Source: an uncultured Acidobacteriota bacterium | Lineage (GTDB): Bacteria; Acidobacteriota; Terriglobia; Terriglobales; Acidobacteriaceae | Direction of reading: 5' to 3' | DNA length: 64,000 nt | Assembly: GCA_903851035.1 (NCBI GenBank) | Contig: CAINND010000085.1 | Span: 1-64,000, forward strand | Shown here: piece after piece, positions 26,705 through 35,500 of the stretch | Position numbering within the stretch: the first letter of the stretch is position 1 | Layout: each line of letters opens with the position of its first letter | Notes under the pieces: generated by a model | Database searches by the model: none | What the model saw: only the letters and a program-made list of their open reading frames with translations | What the model was told of the DNA's origin: nothing | Made by a program: the position numbers and the translations under genes

Positions 26705-27543
26705 CGCGGGTTCCTTTCACGGTTGGCATTGGAGTGCGCTTGCGCGGCGTGCAGTGCGTTGCAGCTTGCGTGCAGAGTGAACTCCAGCGACTCACGTGGA
26801 ATGCTCTGGACAAAGGGTCCGATGAGCCAACCCAAGCCGCGCGGCACATCGCGCGTCAGCGATACGGTTTCCAGTTGCAGGTAGAGTCCGCCGTCGGCCT
26901 CGGCGTAGCTCCAATCACTGCGCAGCCTCCAGAGAAAGCCATGCGCTTCGGCTTCTGTGAGCGCATTCTCTGCGCCAGTGCCGGGAGAAGCGATCTCCAC
27001 AATGCGTGTACTGCGAGAAACGGTGTAGCCAAGCGTGGGCGAAGGGCGCAGATGGTCAACCTCGTACTCGGTGTCCAGCACAACGGTGAGCACCTTTTTC
27101 TGGAGCAGCCGTAGCGCGATGTGACTGTGCGCCGCGCCGGAGGGAAGGGCTTCACTGGTTAGCACGCGGGCCGCGGCGACCTGCGGCGCGTAGATGCGCG
27201 GGTAAGAGCCAATATCGCGAAGTATGCGCTCGAAGTCCTGGGCGCGGGCTCCGGCGACAAATGCTGAGCCGCGCCAGTGATGCAGCATGGCTCCGGAGAC
27301 GTCTGCGTCCTTGGGTGTCAGTGCCTCAATGAGAATTTCTCCTCGGCGCAGACGTGCTCTTTCATCGGTAGTGAGTACGACGAAGGTCTCCGGCGAGCGG
27401 TGCTGCCAGGCCAGGCGGCGATCGAGTGCGGCGCTGTGCTGCTCGAAGACAGCCGAGGCCTGGGCCGTAGGGGCGACAAAGGCGGCGAGCGGCGCACAGG
27501 CGAATGCAATCAGCAGCGCGATACCTGTGACGAGCTGGTTCAT
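26701..27543 (-). CDS. Secreted START/SRPBCC-like protein of unknown function
   Basis: 280 aa from ATG 27543. The start MNQLVTGIALLIAFACAPLAAF with a later AxA is a signal peptide. The mature part is a single alpha/beta domain. Its C-terminal segment, GFLWRLRSDWSYAEADGGLYLQLETVSL followed by RDVPRGLGWLIGPFV, resembles START/SRPBCC lipid-binding folds seen in unnamed acidobacterial proteins. No catalytic residues can be named. An earlier in-frame start exists but would bury the signal peptide. It is first in the operon with the phosphatidyltransferase, consistent with a lipid-related job. Confidence 0.6.
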   Translation of the reverse strand: MNQLVTGIALLIAFACAPLAAFVAPTAQASAVFEQHSAALDRRLAWQHRSPETFVVLTTDERARLRRGEILIEALTPKDADVSGAMLHHWRGSAFVAGARAQDFERILRDIGSYPRIYAPQVAAARVLTSEALPSGAAHSHIALRLLQKKVLTVVLDTEYEVDHLRPSPTLGYTVSRSTRIVEIASPGTGAENALTEAEAHGFLWRLRSDWSYAEADGGLYLQLETVSLTRDVPRGLGWLIGPFVQSIPRESLEFTLHASCNALHAAQAHSNANRERNPR

Positions 27544-27763
27544 CCTGCGGCGATACAAGATGTATGTGCGAGTTGGGGGTAAAGTCTGGTGTCTCATGCG
27601 GCGACCATACGAGAGAGTGGCCGAAGCGGCAATCCCCGGCAGGTGAAACAATCGGCATAAAATCCTCACGGTGCAAGTGATTGGTGAGCGGAGGCTTGGG
27701 CGTATTTCTCCATCGTCAAAGGGCTTGGGTGTAGGCGGAGAATTCGATACACTGGCGGCACCA

Positions 27764-28642
27764 ATGAGCAGCCATCCCTCGGATTCCGGGCCCAGCACGC
27801 GCGGCTATCGCTTTGCCAGCTTTGAGGTTGACGTGCGTTCGGGCGAACTGCGGCGGCAGGGCATTCGCCTCAAGCTGAACGCGCAGCCCTTTCAACTGCT
27901 GTTGTTGCTATTGGAACGGCCAGGCGAGGTGGTGACGCGCGAGGAGATCTGCCGAGCACTATGGCCCGAGGGCACGTTTGTGGATTACGAGCACGGCGTG
28001 AACTCCGCGCTGAACCGCCTGCGCGAGGCACTGAATGACACGGCCAGCCATCCGCGTTATGTTGAGACCCTGGCGCGGCGAGGTTACCGCTTTCTTCTTC
28101 CGGTGGAGCGGATCGAAGACCTTGGAGAAACCCCGCCGGTACCGCCTCCGGTGAATGCCGAGGCAGGCGGCTCAGAAGCCGAAGCAGAGGCCACAGCGAT
28201 CCTCGCTTCGCCCGGCGAGTTGCCAAAGGCCAGCACGCAGATGGTGACCGTGCTCTTCCTGCTGCTGCAGGGGATGTACGCTGCCATGTATGTAGGCGCG
28301 CTGGCCAATCTGCCGGAGATTGACGACCTGCTGAGTGCCTTGCACGCCTGGCCGCACACCTACACGCTGATTGTGTTGACGGCTGCGTTACTGCTGCCGG
28401 TGCGAGCCTTCGCCATCTTCCTGGTCACCTTCCACGCTCCCGGCGTGCGAGAGAAGTTCCTGCGCCTATGGCCGGCCACGCTGGTGGCGGACATTCTGTG
28501 GGCGGCCTCGCCTTTTCTGCTGCTGCATCACATCAACTTCGGTCTGGCGCTGGCCGCCACGGTCATCCTGGTGTATTCGCCGTTTGCGCAGCGCGCGCTG
28601 GTGCTGATGGGTGCAGGCAACGTGGAACGGCAGCTTGGATGA
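27764..28642 (+). CDS. Winged-helix (CadC/OmpR-type) regulator with membrane domain
   Basis: 292 aa from ATG 27764. Residues about 12-110 form a Trans_reg_C winged helix: YRFASFEVDVRSGELRR, PFQLLLLLLERPGEVVTREEICRALWP, HGVNSALNRLREALND and YVETLARRGYRFLLPV. A linker rich in Glu and Pro follows, then four hydrophobic segments between residues 155 and 285, with no periplasmic domain of note. This is a one-component membrane regulator architecture rather than the common cytosolic TPR fusion. It is divergent from the START/phosphatidyltransferase operon across 220 bp, so that operon is a possible target. Confidence 0.8.
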   Translation: MSSHPSDSGPSTRGYRFASFEVDVRSGELRRQGIRLKLNAQPFQLLLLLLERPGEVVTREEICRALWPEGTFVDYEHGVNSALNRLREALNDTASHPRYVETLARRGYRFLLPVERIEDLGETPPVPPPVNAEAGGSEAEAEATAILASPGELPKASTQMVTVLFLLLQGMYAAMYVGALANLPEIDDLLSALHAWPHTYTLIVLTAALLLPVRAFAIFLVTFHAPGVREKFLRLWPATLVADILWAASPFLLLHHINFGLALAATVILVYSPFAQRALVLMGAGNVERQLG

Positions 28643-28800
28643 CCTATCAAGCCCATGGCGTGCGCAAGATGCAGGGCGCAAGGCGCATCGCGCCGTCCCT
28701 CTTCCACGGGCCGCTCATTCTGTTGGCTTGTTTACGGCATCACCAGTAAGACGGACGGGCAAAATGCCGCAACAGATGTTACAAAGGTAGGCAGGCCATT

Positions 28801-29961
28801 ATGTCCGAGGAAAAGATACCTAAACCCGTACGAGCGCATCACCTGATAGCCCTGGCATTGCTGCTGGCATTTGCCGCGCAGTGCGGATGGTTTATTTACT
28901 CCGTGCCGCTGACGCAGGTGGAAGCCGAACAGGTACTGCGCGGCGTGGCTCGCTGGCAGTTGCATCCTGCAACCGAGGCCGCGCAGCCCCCGCTGACCCC
29001 GCTGGTGGCCGCCGCGGGTGTGGCCGTGCTGGCGCGGCATGGGCAGGCAACAGACCTGTTCTGGCTGGACCGTCACCGCTGGCTCATCCGTGCTCCGTTT
29101 CTGCTGGCGGGCCTGTGCCTGGGGCTTTCGCTCTATTATGTGGCGCGGCGGCTGTATGGCGGCGCAGGAGGATTTGTAGCTCTTGGGCTGTTTGCCTTCT
29201 GCCCCGGCATGGTGGCGCGCTCCGCGCTGGCCGGCGGACAGATCTTTGCTAGCTGGGGCGCCTTTGGAATAATTTTTACGGCCATCGCCACGGCGCACAC
29301 CCTCTACGCACCGCGCGAGGTCATCCTGTGGAACTGGAAGCGCATCGGATTGCTGGCCGTGGCCATCACCTTTGCCGTGGGTTCCAGTTGGCCGCTGGTG
29401 TGGCTGCTGCTGCCGGCGGCGGGCTTCATGCTGTGGGCGGTGCCGCACCGGCGCATTGCGGCCATGGTGATTCTTGCAGCGGGTGCAGTGCTAGCCTCCG
29501 TGGCGCTGGCTGTGTGTGAGCTGGGCAACCTGGCGGCTTTCAACGCGGGTGCGGCGCATGCCTTCAGCATGGGCAGCAGCGCGCAACTGCCGCGGGCGCA
29601 GGTGCTGGGACGCATGATCTTCTTCTTTTTTGCCGACGCCGCCCCCGGTGCCTTGCTGCTGAGTGGCGTGGTGCTGGCCGCATGGTGCGCATGGCGGCGG
29701 GTACGCTTCTTCGGCAACACGGCGCCACTGATGGTTTTTGTGCTGCTGGTGGCCATGGGGTTGTTCTTTCCAGAGAGCGGCGCCAGCACGGTGTTGTTTG
29801 CCAGCGTGCCGTTCCTGCTGCTGTTTGTGGGCGGGGTCATGGCCGATCTGATTGAGAGCCGCTGGCAGGCTCCGGCACTGGCCGTTGTGTTTGCCGTCAT
29901 GGCAGCGCAGGCGGCCTACAGCGTCAGCGGACTGATGCGCGTCTTCAGCAAGAACTTTTAA
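28801..29961 (+). CDS. GT-C-like multi-pass membrane protein (ArnT/PMT-like)
   Basis: 386 aa with about ten hydrophobic segments. The first loop after helix 1 contains VPLTQVEAEQVLRGVARWQLHP, where GT-C glycosyltransferases carry an acidic catalytic residue. Conserved features such as RAPFLLAGLCLGLSLYYVARRLYG near residue 100 match dolichyl-phosphate-mannose-type GT-C proteins. It is shorter than most ArnT-type enzymes, which run to 500 residues or more with a soluble domain. It is therefore a likely lipid-linked sugar transferase without certainty of substrate. It is preceded by a 158-bp gap and followed by folC. Confidence 0.6.
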   Translation: MSEEKIPKPVRAHHLIALALLLAFAAQCGWFIYSVPLTQVEAEQVLRGVARWQLHPATEAAQPPLTPLVAAAGVAVLARHGQATDLFWLDRHRWLIRAPFLLAGLCLGLSLYYVARRLYGGAGGFVALGLFAFCPGMVARSALAGGQIFASWGAFGIIFTAIATAHTLYAPREVILWNWKRIGLLAVAITFAVGSSWPLVWLLLPAAGFMLWAVPHRRIAAMVILAAGAVLASVALAVCELGNLAAFNAGAAHAFSMGSSAQLPRAQVLGRMIFFFFADAAPGALLLSGVVLAAWCAWRRVRFFGNTAPLMVFVLLVAMGLFFPESGASTVLFASVPFLLLFVGGVMADLIESRWQAPALAVVFAVMAAQAAYSVSGLMRVFSKNF

Positions 29962-30024
29962 CTCCCCGTCGCCCAGAGAACAAAGCCACATCCGGGCTCG
30001 CGCAGTGCGATAATCAACAGCGGC

Positions 30025-31389
30025 ATGACCACTTATGTTGCGGCCGTCGAACGCCTCTACGCCCTGGGGCATGAACTGCATCACGGACCCTCGCGCAAGT
30101 TCGACCTGGCGCACATGCGCCTGCTCTGCGGTGAACTGGGCGATCCTCAACTGAAGACGCCGGCTGTGCTAGTGGCTGGCACCAACGGCAAGGGCTCCAC
30201 GGCGGCTACACTGGCCAGCATACTGAAAGCCAGCGGACACCGCACCGGCCTTTACACCTCACCCCATCTTCTCAGGATCAACGAGCGCATCCAGCTCGAC
30301 GGGCGGCCCATCCCGGATGAGGCCTTTGCCGCCACCTACGACCGCGTGACCACAGCAGCGCAGGAGCTAGTAGAGGGCGGCGTGCTGCCCCACCTGCCAA
30401 GTTTCTTTGAGACCCTGACGGCAATGGCCTTTGATTACTTCGCCCGCGAGCAGGCGGAGATTGCTGTCCTTGAAGTGGGCATGGGCGGCCGTCTGGATGC
30501 GACCAACATCGTTGAGCCGATCGTCTCCATCATCACGGATATTGATCTTGATCATCAGAATTACCTGGGCGACACCATCGCGGCCATCGCCGGAGAAAAG
30601 GCCGGCATTTTGCGAGCCGCACGCCTGGCTATTACCTTGCCGCAGCATCCAGAGGCGAACCAGGTATTGGGCGAGCGCATGATGGAGCTGGGCGCGCATG
30701 CGGTGAGCGCCACTCGCAATCTTCCACCGCTGGTGCCGGGAGCAGACGCCGCAATATCGTTTGCCGCAGGGGCCACGCGCTATCCGTTGCAGGTGCTGGG
30801 GCAGATGGTGGAGATCGCATCGCCGCTGGTGGGCCGCCACCAGTTACGCAATCTCGCACTGGCCATCACGGCCGCCGAGGAGTTGGCCGGGCTGGGCTAT
30901 CGCATTACGGCCATGAGCATTGCGCAAGGTGTGCGGCAGACCGCGTGGCCGGGCCGCTTCCAGCGCTTGGCGGCTACATCCAGCCGACCAGAGGTGGTGC
31001 TGGATGTGGCACACAACCCCGCCGGTGCCTGGGCGCTGCGCGCCGCGCTTAGCGAGCAGTATGAGGGGCGGCCCATGGTTCTGCTGTTTGCCGCCATGGC
31101 CGATAAGGCCGTCGCGCAGATGGCGCAGATTCTGTGGCCAGCCATGCAGCGCGTGGTCTTGACGCGCGTCAGTGGCAATCCCCGGGCCGCCCAGGTTGCG
31201 GAGCTGGCTGCGCTGGCCGCTGAGCTCGGCGTGCCTCACTCGGAGGCTGCCACCGTGCCGGAAGCCGTGTCCCTTGCCTGCCAGCAGGCACACGAACTGG
31301 GCGCGGAGGCGTTGCTGGTTGTGGCGGGCTCCATCTACCTGGCCGGTGAAGCGTTGCCTACGCTCGCGGAAGCTGATGCAAAATCATGA
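30025..31389 (+). CDS. folC: Folylpolyglutamate synthase / dihydrofolate synthase FolC
   Basis: A 454-aa Mur-ligase-family enzyme that adds glutamate to (dihydro)folate. The P-loop VAGTNGKGSTAATLASIL is near residues 51-68, followed by GLYTSPHLLRINERI, EVGMGGRLDATN near residue 152, and VLDVAHNPAGAWALRAAL near residue 328. Downstream of the C-terminal domain the gene ends 57 bp before a small membrane protein gene. A GATAAT/TAATCA motif ends 8-10 nt before the ATG. The length fits the family. accD, often the neighbour of folC, is here at 45-46 kb. Confidence 0.95.
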   Translation: MTTYVAAVERLYALGHELHHGPSRKFDLAHMRLLCGELGDPQLKTPAVLVAGTNGKGSTAATLASILKASGHRTGLYTSPHLLRINERIQLDGRPIPDEAFAATYDRVTTAAQELVEGGVLPHLPSFFETLTAMAFDYFAREQAEIAVLEVGMGGRLDATNIVEPIVSIITDIDLDHQNYLGDTIAAIAGEKAGILRAARLAITLPQHPEANQVLGERMMELGAHAVSATRNLPPLVPGADAAISFAAGATRYPLQVLGQMVEIASPLVGRHQLRNLALAITAAEELAGLGYRITAMSIAQGVRQTAWPGRFQRLAATSSRPEVVLDVAHNPAGAWALRAALSEQYEGRPMVLLFAAMADKAVAQMAQILWPAMQRVVLTRVSGNPRAAQVAELAALAAELGVPHSEAATVPEAVSLACQQAHELGAEALLVVAGSIYLAGEALPTLAEADAKS

Positions 31390-31446
31390 TGCGATAATCA
31401 CTGCTCCTTCAGTATGCTTTACTGGCAGGATGAAAGAGCAGGAGCA

Positions 31447-32055
31447 ATGAAGGGAATTCTGGCCAGAGCGGCGTTGTTTGTGGCCTTTGCCGCCAGTGCG
31501 GTGGGTGCCATGGTCACCTTCCGGTATGCGGGCTTTGGTGTGCTGGCGGTGATCATCGTCAGCTACATGTGCGTGCTGGTACTGGTGCTGGCCATCGTGC
31601 TGAATTATCCCCGGCAGTCGCACATGGCCGTGGTCAACGAATTTGCCGACGAGCTGCAGGCGCGCGGCCTGCTGGTGTATTCCACGTACCGCGCCGACCG
31701 CGCCTTTCGCGTAGAGGCCCTGGGCGAAGACGGGCCGCATTACTTCCTTGAGCTGGAAAACAACGATGGCGTGCTGCACCTGAACGGCGTGTACCTGTAC
31801 GACTACGAGCCCGGGCCGCAGAGCGTGCGCCATTTTCCATGCACGGAGTTCACCGTGCGCACCCACGCCATGGAAGGCTATGTGGTGGACCTGTTGTGCG
31901 GCGGACTGGTGATTGAGCCCGAGGTTGAAGCTCCGCCCTTTACGGAAGATGATTTTGCCGAGGGTCGCGTGCCCGCCGATGGCGAGATTCTGAGCCGTAT
32001 CAGCTACGACGAAGTGCGCGCCCAGCGGCTGGCAGCTCGCCAGCCCGTGCAGTAA
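31447..32055 (+). CDS. Hypothetical membrane-anchored protein, 202 aa
   Basis: No recognised family. From ATG 31447 (strong GGAG at 4 nt) the N-terminus has two membrane helices (LARAALFVAFAASAVGAMV, then VLAVIIVSYMCVLVLVLAIV). They are followed by a soluble C-terminal domain of 140 residues with alternating strands (YFLELENNDGVLHLNGVYLY) and an acidic end. The regular GC3 pattern and good start support a real gene. It could be co-transcribed with folC. An upstream in-frame start adds 11 residues without a Shine-Dalgarno. Confidence 0.6.
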   Translation: MKGILARAALFVAFAASAVGAMVTFRYAGFGVLAVIIVSYMCVLVLVLAIVLNYPRQSHMAVVNEFADELQARGLLVYSTYRADRAFRVEALGEDGPHYFLELENNDGVLHLNGVYLYDYEPGPQSVRHFPCTEFTVRTHAMEGYVVDLLCGGLVIEPEVEAPPFTEDDFAEGRVPADGEILSRISYDEVRAQRLAARQPVQ

Positions 32056-32091
32056 CCTTCAACTATCAGGCAAAGCTGTTTGCGTCCTGCC

Positions 32092-32544
32092 TCAGTGGCC
32101 GCCGTGGTAGGGGTGGTTGTTGAGGATGGTGAAGGCCCGGTAGATTTGCTCGGCCGCAACTGCCCGTGCAAGCTCATGCGGCAGCGTGACGCGCCCCAGG
32201 GAAAAGCGCTGCGCCGCGCGCTTCAGCAGCGACTCGCTCCAGCCATCGGCGGGTCCAATGGCAAAGATCAGCTCCTGCGAGCCGCGCTGCTGATGGGTAC
32301 GCACAAACTCCGCCAGTTCCTCGCTCGTCCACAGTGTGCCGCGTGAATCCAGCGCGACGAGCACGGGAGCCGTTCGCCCCGGACGCTCCAGCAGCTTGAC
32401 CAGCGCATCCTCCGTCGACAACTCCGCGCTCTCCGTGGGTGAGTAGCGCGCCGCGCGCAGGATGAAGTCGGCGGCAATGGCCTCGGCATGGGCATCCTTG
32501 GCTCCGCCACGGCGTCGCGTAATCGAGATGAGGCGTACCTTCAT
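32092..32544 (-). CDS. rlmH: 23S rRNA (pseudouridine-1915-N3)-methyltransferase RlmH
   Basis: A 150-aa SPOUT-family methyltransferase acting on 70S ribosomes. MKVRLISITR is the family start, and ATG 32544 has GGAG at 4 nt. LVALDSRGTLWTSEELAEF, IFAIGPADGWSESLLKRA and the C-terminal LPHELARAVAAEQIYRAFTILNNHPYHGG form the knot and SAM site. The end with NHPYHG is diagnostic. It is last in a minus-strand series with rsfS, nadD and obgE. Confidence 0.95.
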   Translation of the reverse strand: MKVRLISITRRRGGAKDAHAEAIAADFILRAARYSPTESAELSTEDALVKLLERPGRTAPVLVALDSRGTLWTSEELAEFVRTHQQRGSQELIFAIGPADGWSESLLKRAAQRFSLGRVTLPHELARAVAAEQIYRAFTILNNHPYHGGH

Positions 32545-32597
32545 GGGACTCCGTTGCCCTGGAAACAGTTGCGGCTGCCGTCGTGGCCATAGTGCAA

Positions 32598-32631
32598 TCA
32601 AAAGAACAGCGCGGACCACGCGGGCCCGCGC
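32598..32631 (-). terminator. Possible terminator after rsfS
   Basis: Minus strand: GCGCGG / CCGCGC stem with an 11-nt loop, then TG and TTCTTTT. It lies between rsfS and rlmH. Confidence 0.45.
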
Positions 32632-32649
32632 CGTGCAGAGCTCAACGAA

Positions 32650-33351
32650 CTACTTGCGCTTGGCGGCCTTCTTTACGGCTTTCTTGACCGCGGGCTTCTT
32701 TGCGACAGGCTTTTTCACCGCTGCCTTCTTCGCAATTGTCTTCTTCGCGACGGTCTTTTTGGCCGCAACCTTCTTTACCGTCGCCTTCTTGGCTGCGGGC
32801 TTGGCGGCTTTCTTGGCAGCCTTCTTCACGCTCTTCTTCGCCACAACCTTCTTTACCGCCGCTTTCTTAGCAGCAGGCTTCTTCGCCACGGCTTTCTTTG
32901 CGGCAGGCTTCTTCACGGCAGCCTTTTTGGCTGCCGCAGCTACAACCACGGGCTCGGGTTCGGCGGCCGCTACTGGCTTCGGCTTACCCAAAAGCTCTTC
33001 GGCCGTCACCCGGTGAGCGCTCTTCCACAGCCTTTCCAGGTCGTAGTAGGCGCGGCGTTGCGCGTTGAAAATGTGCACCACAAAGTCCACATAGTCGAGC
33101 AGGATCCACTCGGCCGTGTTGTAGCCTTCGCGGGCGTTGGGCTCCACGTGCAGATCCTTGCTCAGGCGTTCATCCACCTCATCGGCAATGGCCTGCACCT
33201 GCCGCGGATTGCTGCCGCTGCAGATGAGGAAGTAGTCGGTGAAGGTGCTGGACTCGTGCGGAAGCTGAAGGAGCGTAACGTCGAGGGCTTTCTTGTTGTT
33301 GACCGCCTCAAGGGCGACGGCAACCTGCTTGCGGATTTCCTGTGTTGACAT
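32650..33351 (-). CDS. rsfS: Ribosome silencing factor RsfS with long Lys/Ala-rich tail
   Basis: RsfS binds uL14 and blocks subunit joining. Residues 1-118 are the conserved core (DYFLICSGSNPRQVQAIADEV, EWILLDYVDFVVHIF, YYDLERLW). Family members are usually about 110-130 residues, but this one has 233. After a Pro/Glu linker, residues 141-233 are repeats of (A/V)(A/V)KK with an occasional P, like histone H1. The tail is in frame with a typical GC-rich codon pattern and is not an artefact of a wrong stop. It probably binds rRNA or DNA non-specifically; that is inference. Confidence 0.9.
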   Translation of the reverse strand: MSTQEIRKQVAVALEAVNNKKALDVTLLQLPHESSTFTDYFLICSGSNPRQVQAIADEVDERLSKDLHVEPNAREGYNTAEWILLDYVDFVVHIFNAQRRAYYDLERLWKSAHRVTAEELLGKPKPVAAAEPEPVVVAAAAKKAAVKKPAAKKAVAKKPAAKKAAVKKVVAKKSVKKAAKKAAKPAAKKATVKKVAAKKTVAKKTIAKKAAVKKPVAKKPAVKKAVKKAAKRK

Positions 33352-33405
33352 GCAACTATTGTGCTGACTTTTGACCCGTCAAGGCAAGCATCTTCGTAGT
33401 TGACA

Positions 33406-34140
33406 CTACTGGTGCGGCGGCTCGGGTGCGCCTGCCTCGGCCGGCCCGTCATACAATCCCACCCGCTGGATGTACTCGGCCACCGGTGGAGGAACCAACC
33501 GCTCCAGGCCGTGGCCGTTGCGCGCGGCGCGGCGAATGGCCGTGGCGCTGACATCGTTATAGACGCCCTCAAGCAGATGGATGCTGATGCCCTTGCCGGC
33601 AAACGCTCCGCTCTTATGCAGGCGGCGCGTGGCGGCCAGCGTGGGGCGCAACGACTCCGGCAGGGCCATGGCAACGCCATCCAAAGGAAAGCCCGGACGA
33701 CTGGCAACGATAAACTCGGCGGCCTTCAACAGCTCAACGGGCTGACGCCACTTGGCGATGTGCTGAAAGGCGTCCATACCGAGGATGCAGAAGAGGCGCG
33801 TGGTGGACGGCAATAGATTGCGCAGACGGTGCAGGGTATCCACCGTGTAGCTGGCCTGTGCGCCAGAGGCGCGAATGCTCTCCGGGGCTTCCAGCAGTGA
33901 CGGTACAAAGCGCGGCTCGCCCTGCAGGGCCAGCGCCAGCATGGCGTAGCGATGATAAAAGTGCGTGACCCGCTGTTTGACCTTGAGCGGCTGCACAAAG
34001 GCAGGCACAAAGTAGATGCGGTCGAGTTGGAAGCGCTCGATGGCGGCGCGCGCGACGGCCAGATGGCCCAGGTGCACGGGGTCGAAGGTGCCGCCGTAGA
34101 ATGCGACGCGTTCCAGAGTGGGGTGGGAAGGAAGACTCAT
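33406..34140 (-). CDS. nadD: Nicotinate-nucleotide adenylyltransferase NadD
   Basis: A 244-aa enzyme making deamido-NAD from NaMN and ATP. The nucleotidyltransferase motif VAFYGGTFDPVHLGHLAVARAA is near residues 12-33, IYFVPAFVQPLK follows, and the second ATP motif NDVSATAIRRAARNG is near residue 200. GMDAF lies near residue 120. It is placed between obgE and rsfS, the common obg-nadD-rsfS arrangement in bacteria. It is longer than the E. coli protein by internal insertions and a Pro-rich end. Confidence 0.94.
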   Translation of the reverse strand: MSLPSHPTLERVAFYGGTFDPVHLGHLAVARAAIERFQLDRIYFVPAFVQPLKVKQRVTHFYHRYAMLALALQGEPRFVPSLLEAPESIRASGAQASYTVDTLHRLRNLLPSTTRLFCILGMDAFQHIAKWRQPVELLKAAEFIVASRPGFPLDGVAMALPESLRPTLAATRRLHKSGAFAGKGISIHLLEGVYNDVSATAIRRAARNGHGLERLVPPPVAEYIQRVGLYDGPAEAGAPEPPHQ

Positions 34141-34148
34141 GAGGGCTC

Positions 34149-34189
34149 AAAAAAATGCGGCGCGGACCCGCATACACAGGCCCGCGCCG
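34149..34189 (-). terminator. Terminator after obgE
   Basis: Minus strand: CGGCGCGG pairs with CCGCGCCG across a structured loop, followed by CA and a run of seven T. It lies between the obgE stop and the nadD start. Confidence 0.7.
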
Positions 34190-34203
34190 TGGTTGGGTTC
34201 AAA

Positions 34204-34317
34204 CTACTTCTTGGCGGCCTTCTTCGCCGGCTTCTTCGCGGCCTTCTTGACAGCCTTCTTCACGGCCTTCTTAGCAACCTTCTTGACAGCCTTCTTCGCA
34301 GCCTTTTTCGTAGCCAT
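34204..34317 (-). CDS. Possible internal-start 37-aa Lys/Ala-rich (histone H1-like) peptide
   Basis: In-frame ATG 34317 inside the 3' end of obgE with AAAGGGAG 7 nt upstream, better than many starts in this window. The peptide [17 protein letters not shown] and on is almost entirely Lys, Ala and Val, similar to small H1-like proteins of bacteria. Either obgE has been fused to a once separate gene by loss of its stop, or the peptide is an alternative product. Evidence is sequence only. Confidence 0.4.
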   Translation of the reverse strand: MATKKAAKKAVKKVAKKAVKKAVKKAAKKPAKKAAKK

Positions 34318-35421
34318 TGGTATTCTCCCTTTTGATTTTGGTTTTAGTTTGGTTCTGGGCTTGGCCGCCTTGACGGCTTTGACCGGAACCTCTTCTTCAC
34401 CGACCGGGGGCCGGCGAACCTGTTCGACACGCTTTGCCATGGCCCAGGCCAATTCATCGACCCCGGCTCCGGTGACGGCGGAGATCTCGTAAAATTCGAG
34501 ACCAAGCTTGCGCGCGTGCTTGCGCAGCTTTTCCACCTTCGCCGGATTCGCGGCGTCCATCTTGCTGGCCACCACGAGCATCGGCTTGCGCTCCAACCCA
34601 GCACCGAACTTTTTCAGTTCGCGCTGGATCACGTCGAAATCCTTGACCGGATCGGGCCGCCCACTGGCATCCGAGCAATCCACCAGATGCACCAGGCAGC
34701 GGGTGCGTTCAATGTGCCGCAGGAACTGAGTGCCCAGTCCCAGGCCATCGCTTGCACCCTCGATCAATCCGGGAATGTCGGCAACCACAAAGCTGACGAC
34801 ATTCGGCATCTCTCCCAGTGCCACCACGCCAAGATTCGGCTGCAAGGTGGTAAAGGGGTAATCCGCAATCTTTGGCCGCGCGGCCGAAATGCGAGAGATC
34901 AAGGTGGACTTGCCCGCGTTCGGGTAACCCACCAGTCCCACGTCGGCCAGCAGCTTCAACTCCAGCCGCAGGTGTAGCTCTTCCCCCGGCCGGCCCGGCT
35001 CATGCTCACGCGGAGCCTGATGCGTTGGCGTGGCAAAGTGCTGATTGCCTCTTCCACCGCGTCCGCCGCGCGCCACAACGATGCGCTCGTTGGGCTTGCT
35101 GAAATCATGCACCAGGTCACCGGTCTCTTCGTTATAGACCATGGTGCCCACCGGAACCTTCAGCGTGATGCTTTCGCCTTCCGGCCCGGTGCAGTTGGAG
35201 CCTAGCCCGTGACGTCCGCGCTGTGCCTTGTACTCGGGATTGAAGCGGAAGTGTACGAGTGTGTTGTGGCGTTCACTGGATTCCATGAAGACATCGCCAC
35301 CACGTCCGCCGTCTCCGCCGCTCGGTCCTCCACGGGGAACAAACTTCTCACGCCGGAAGGCCATGCAGCCGTTGCCGCCACCACCGGAGGCAACGCGAAT
35401 TTTTGCTTCATCTACGAACAT
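34204..35421 (-). CDS. obgE: Obg-family GTPase ObgE/CgtA with Lys/Ala-rich C-terminus
   Basis: A 405-aa ribosome-assembly GTPase. The Obg glycine-rich fold is at residues 1-158 ([35 protein letters not shown]). The G domain has [42 protein letters not shown] and the NKxD-equivalent ASKMD. The core ends near residue 345. A Lys/Pro linker leads to residue 369, an internal Met (34317) that starts a 37-residue Lys/Ala repeat. That Met has its own strong Shine-Dalgarno (AAAGGGAG, 7 nt), so the tail may also be made on its own. It is preceded by a 441-bp gap. Confidence 0.93.
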   Translation of the reverse strand: MFVDEAKIRVASGGGGNGCMAFRREKFVPRGGPSGGDGGRGGDVFMESSERHNTLVHFRFNPEYKAQRGRHGLGSNCTGPEGESITLKVPVGTMVYNEETGDLVHDFSKPNERIVVARGGRGGRGNQHFATPTHQAPREHEPGRPGEELHLRLELKLLADVGLVGYPNAGKSTLISRISAARPKIADYPFTTLQPNLGVVALGEMPNVVSFVVADIPGLIEGASDGLGLGTQFLRHIERTRCLVHLVDCSDASGRPDPVKDFDVIQRELKKFGAGLERKPMLVVASKMDAANPAKVEKLRKHARKLGLEFYEISAVTGAGVDELAWAMAKRVEQVRRPPVGEEEVPVKAVKAAKPRTKLKPKSKGRIPMATKKAAKKAVKKVAKKAVKKAVKKAAKKPAKKAAKK

Positions 35422-35500
35422 TGATACCTATGAACTACTGTCTGGGATATTTCACCATAAGTGGTGCAAGAAAAGTAGATGGCAAATAGAGAAAGTCTAA

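Noticed and set aside
26795-26810. Third parS-like site (CTCACGTGGAATG)
   Set aside because: Only the central CACGTGG core matches; both arms differ, and it lies inside a coding gene.
32650-32960. CRISPR-like or tandem DNA repeat in the rsfS 3' end
   Set aside because: The periodicity comes from Lys/Ala codon repeats; there are no spacers or constant repeat units.
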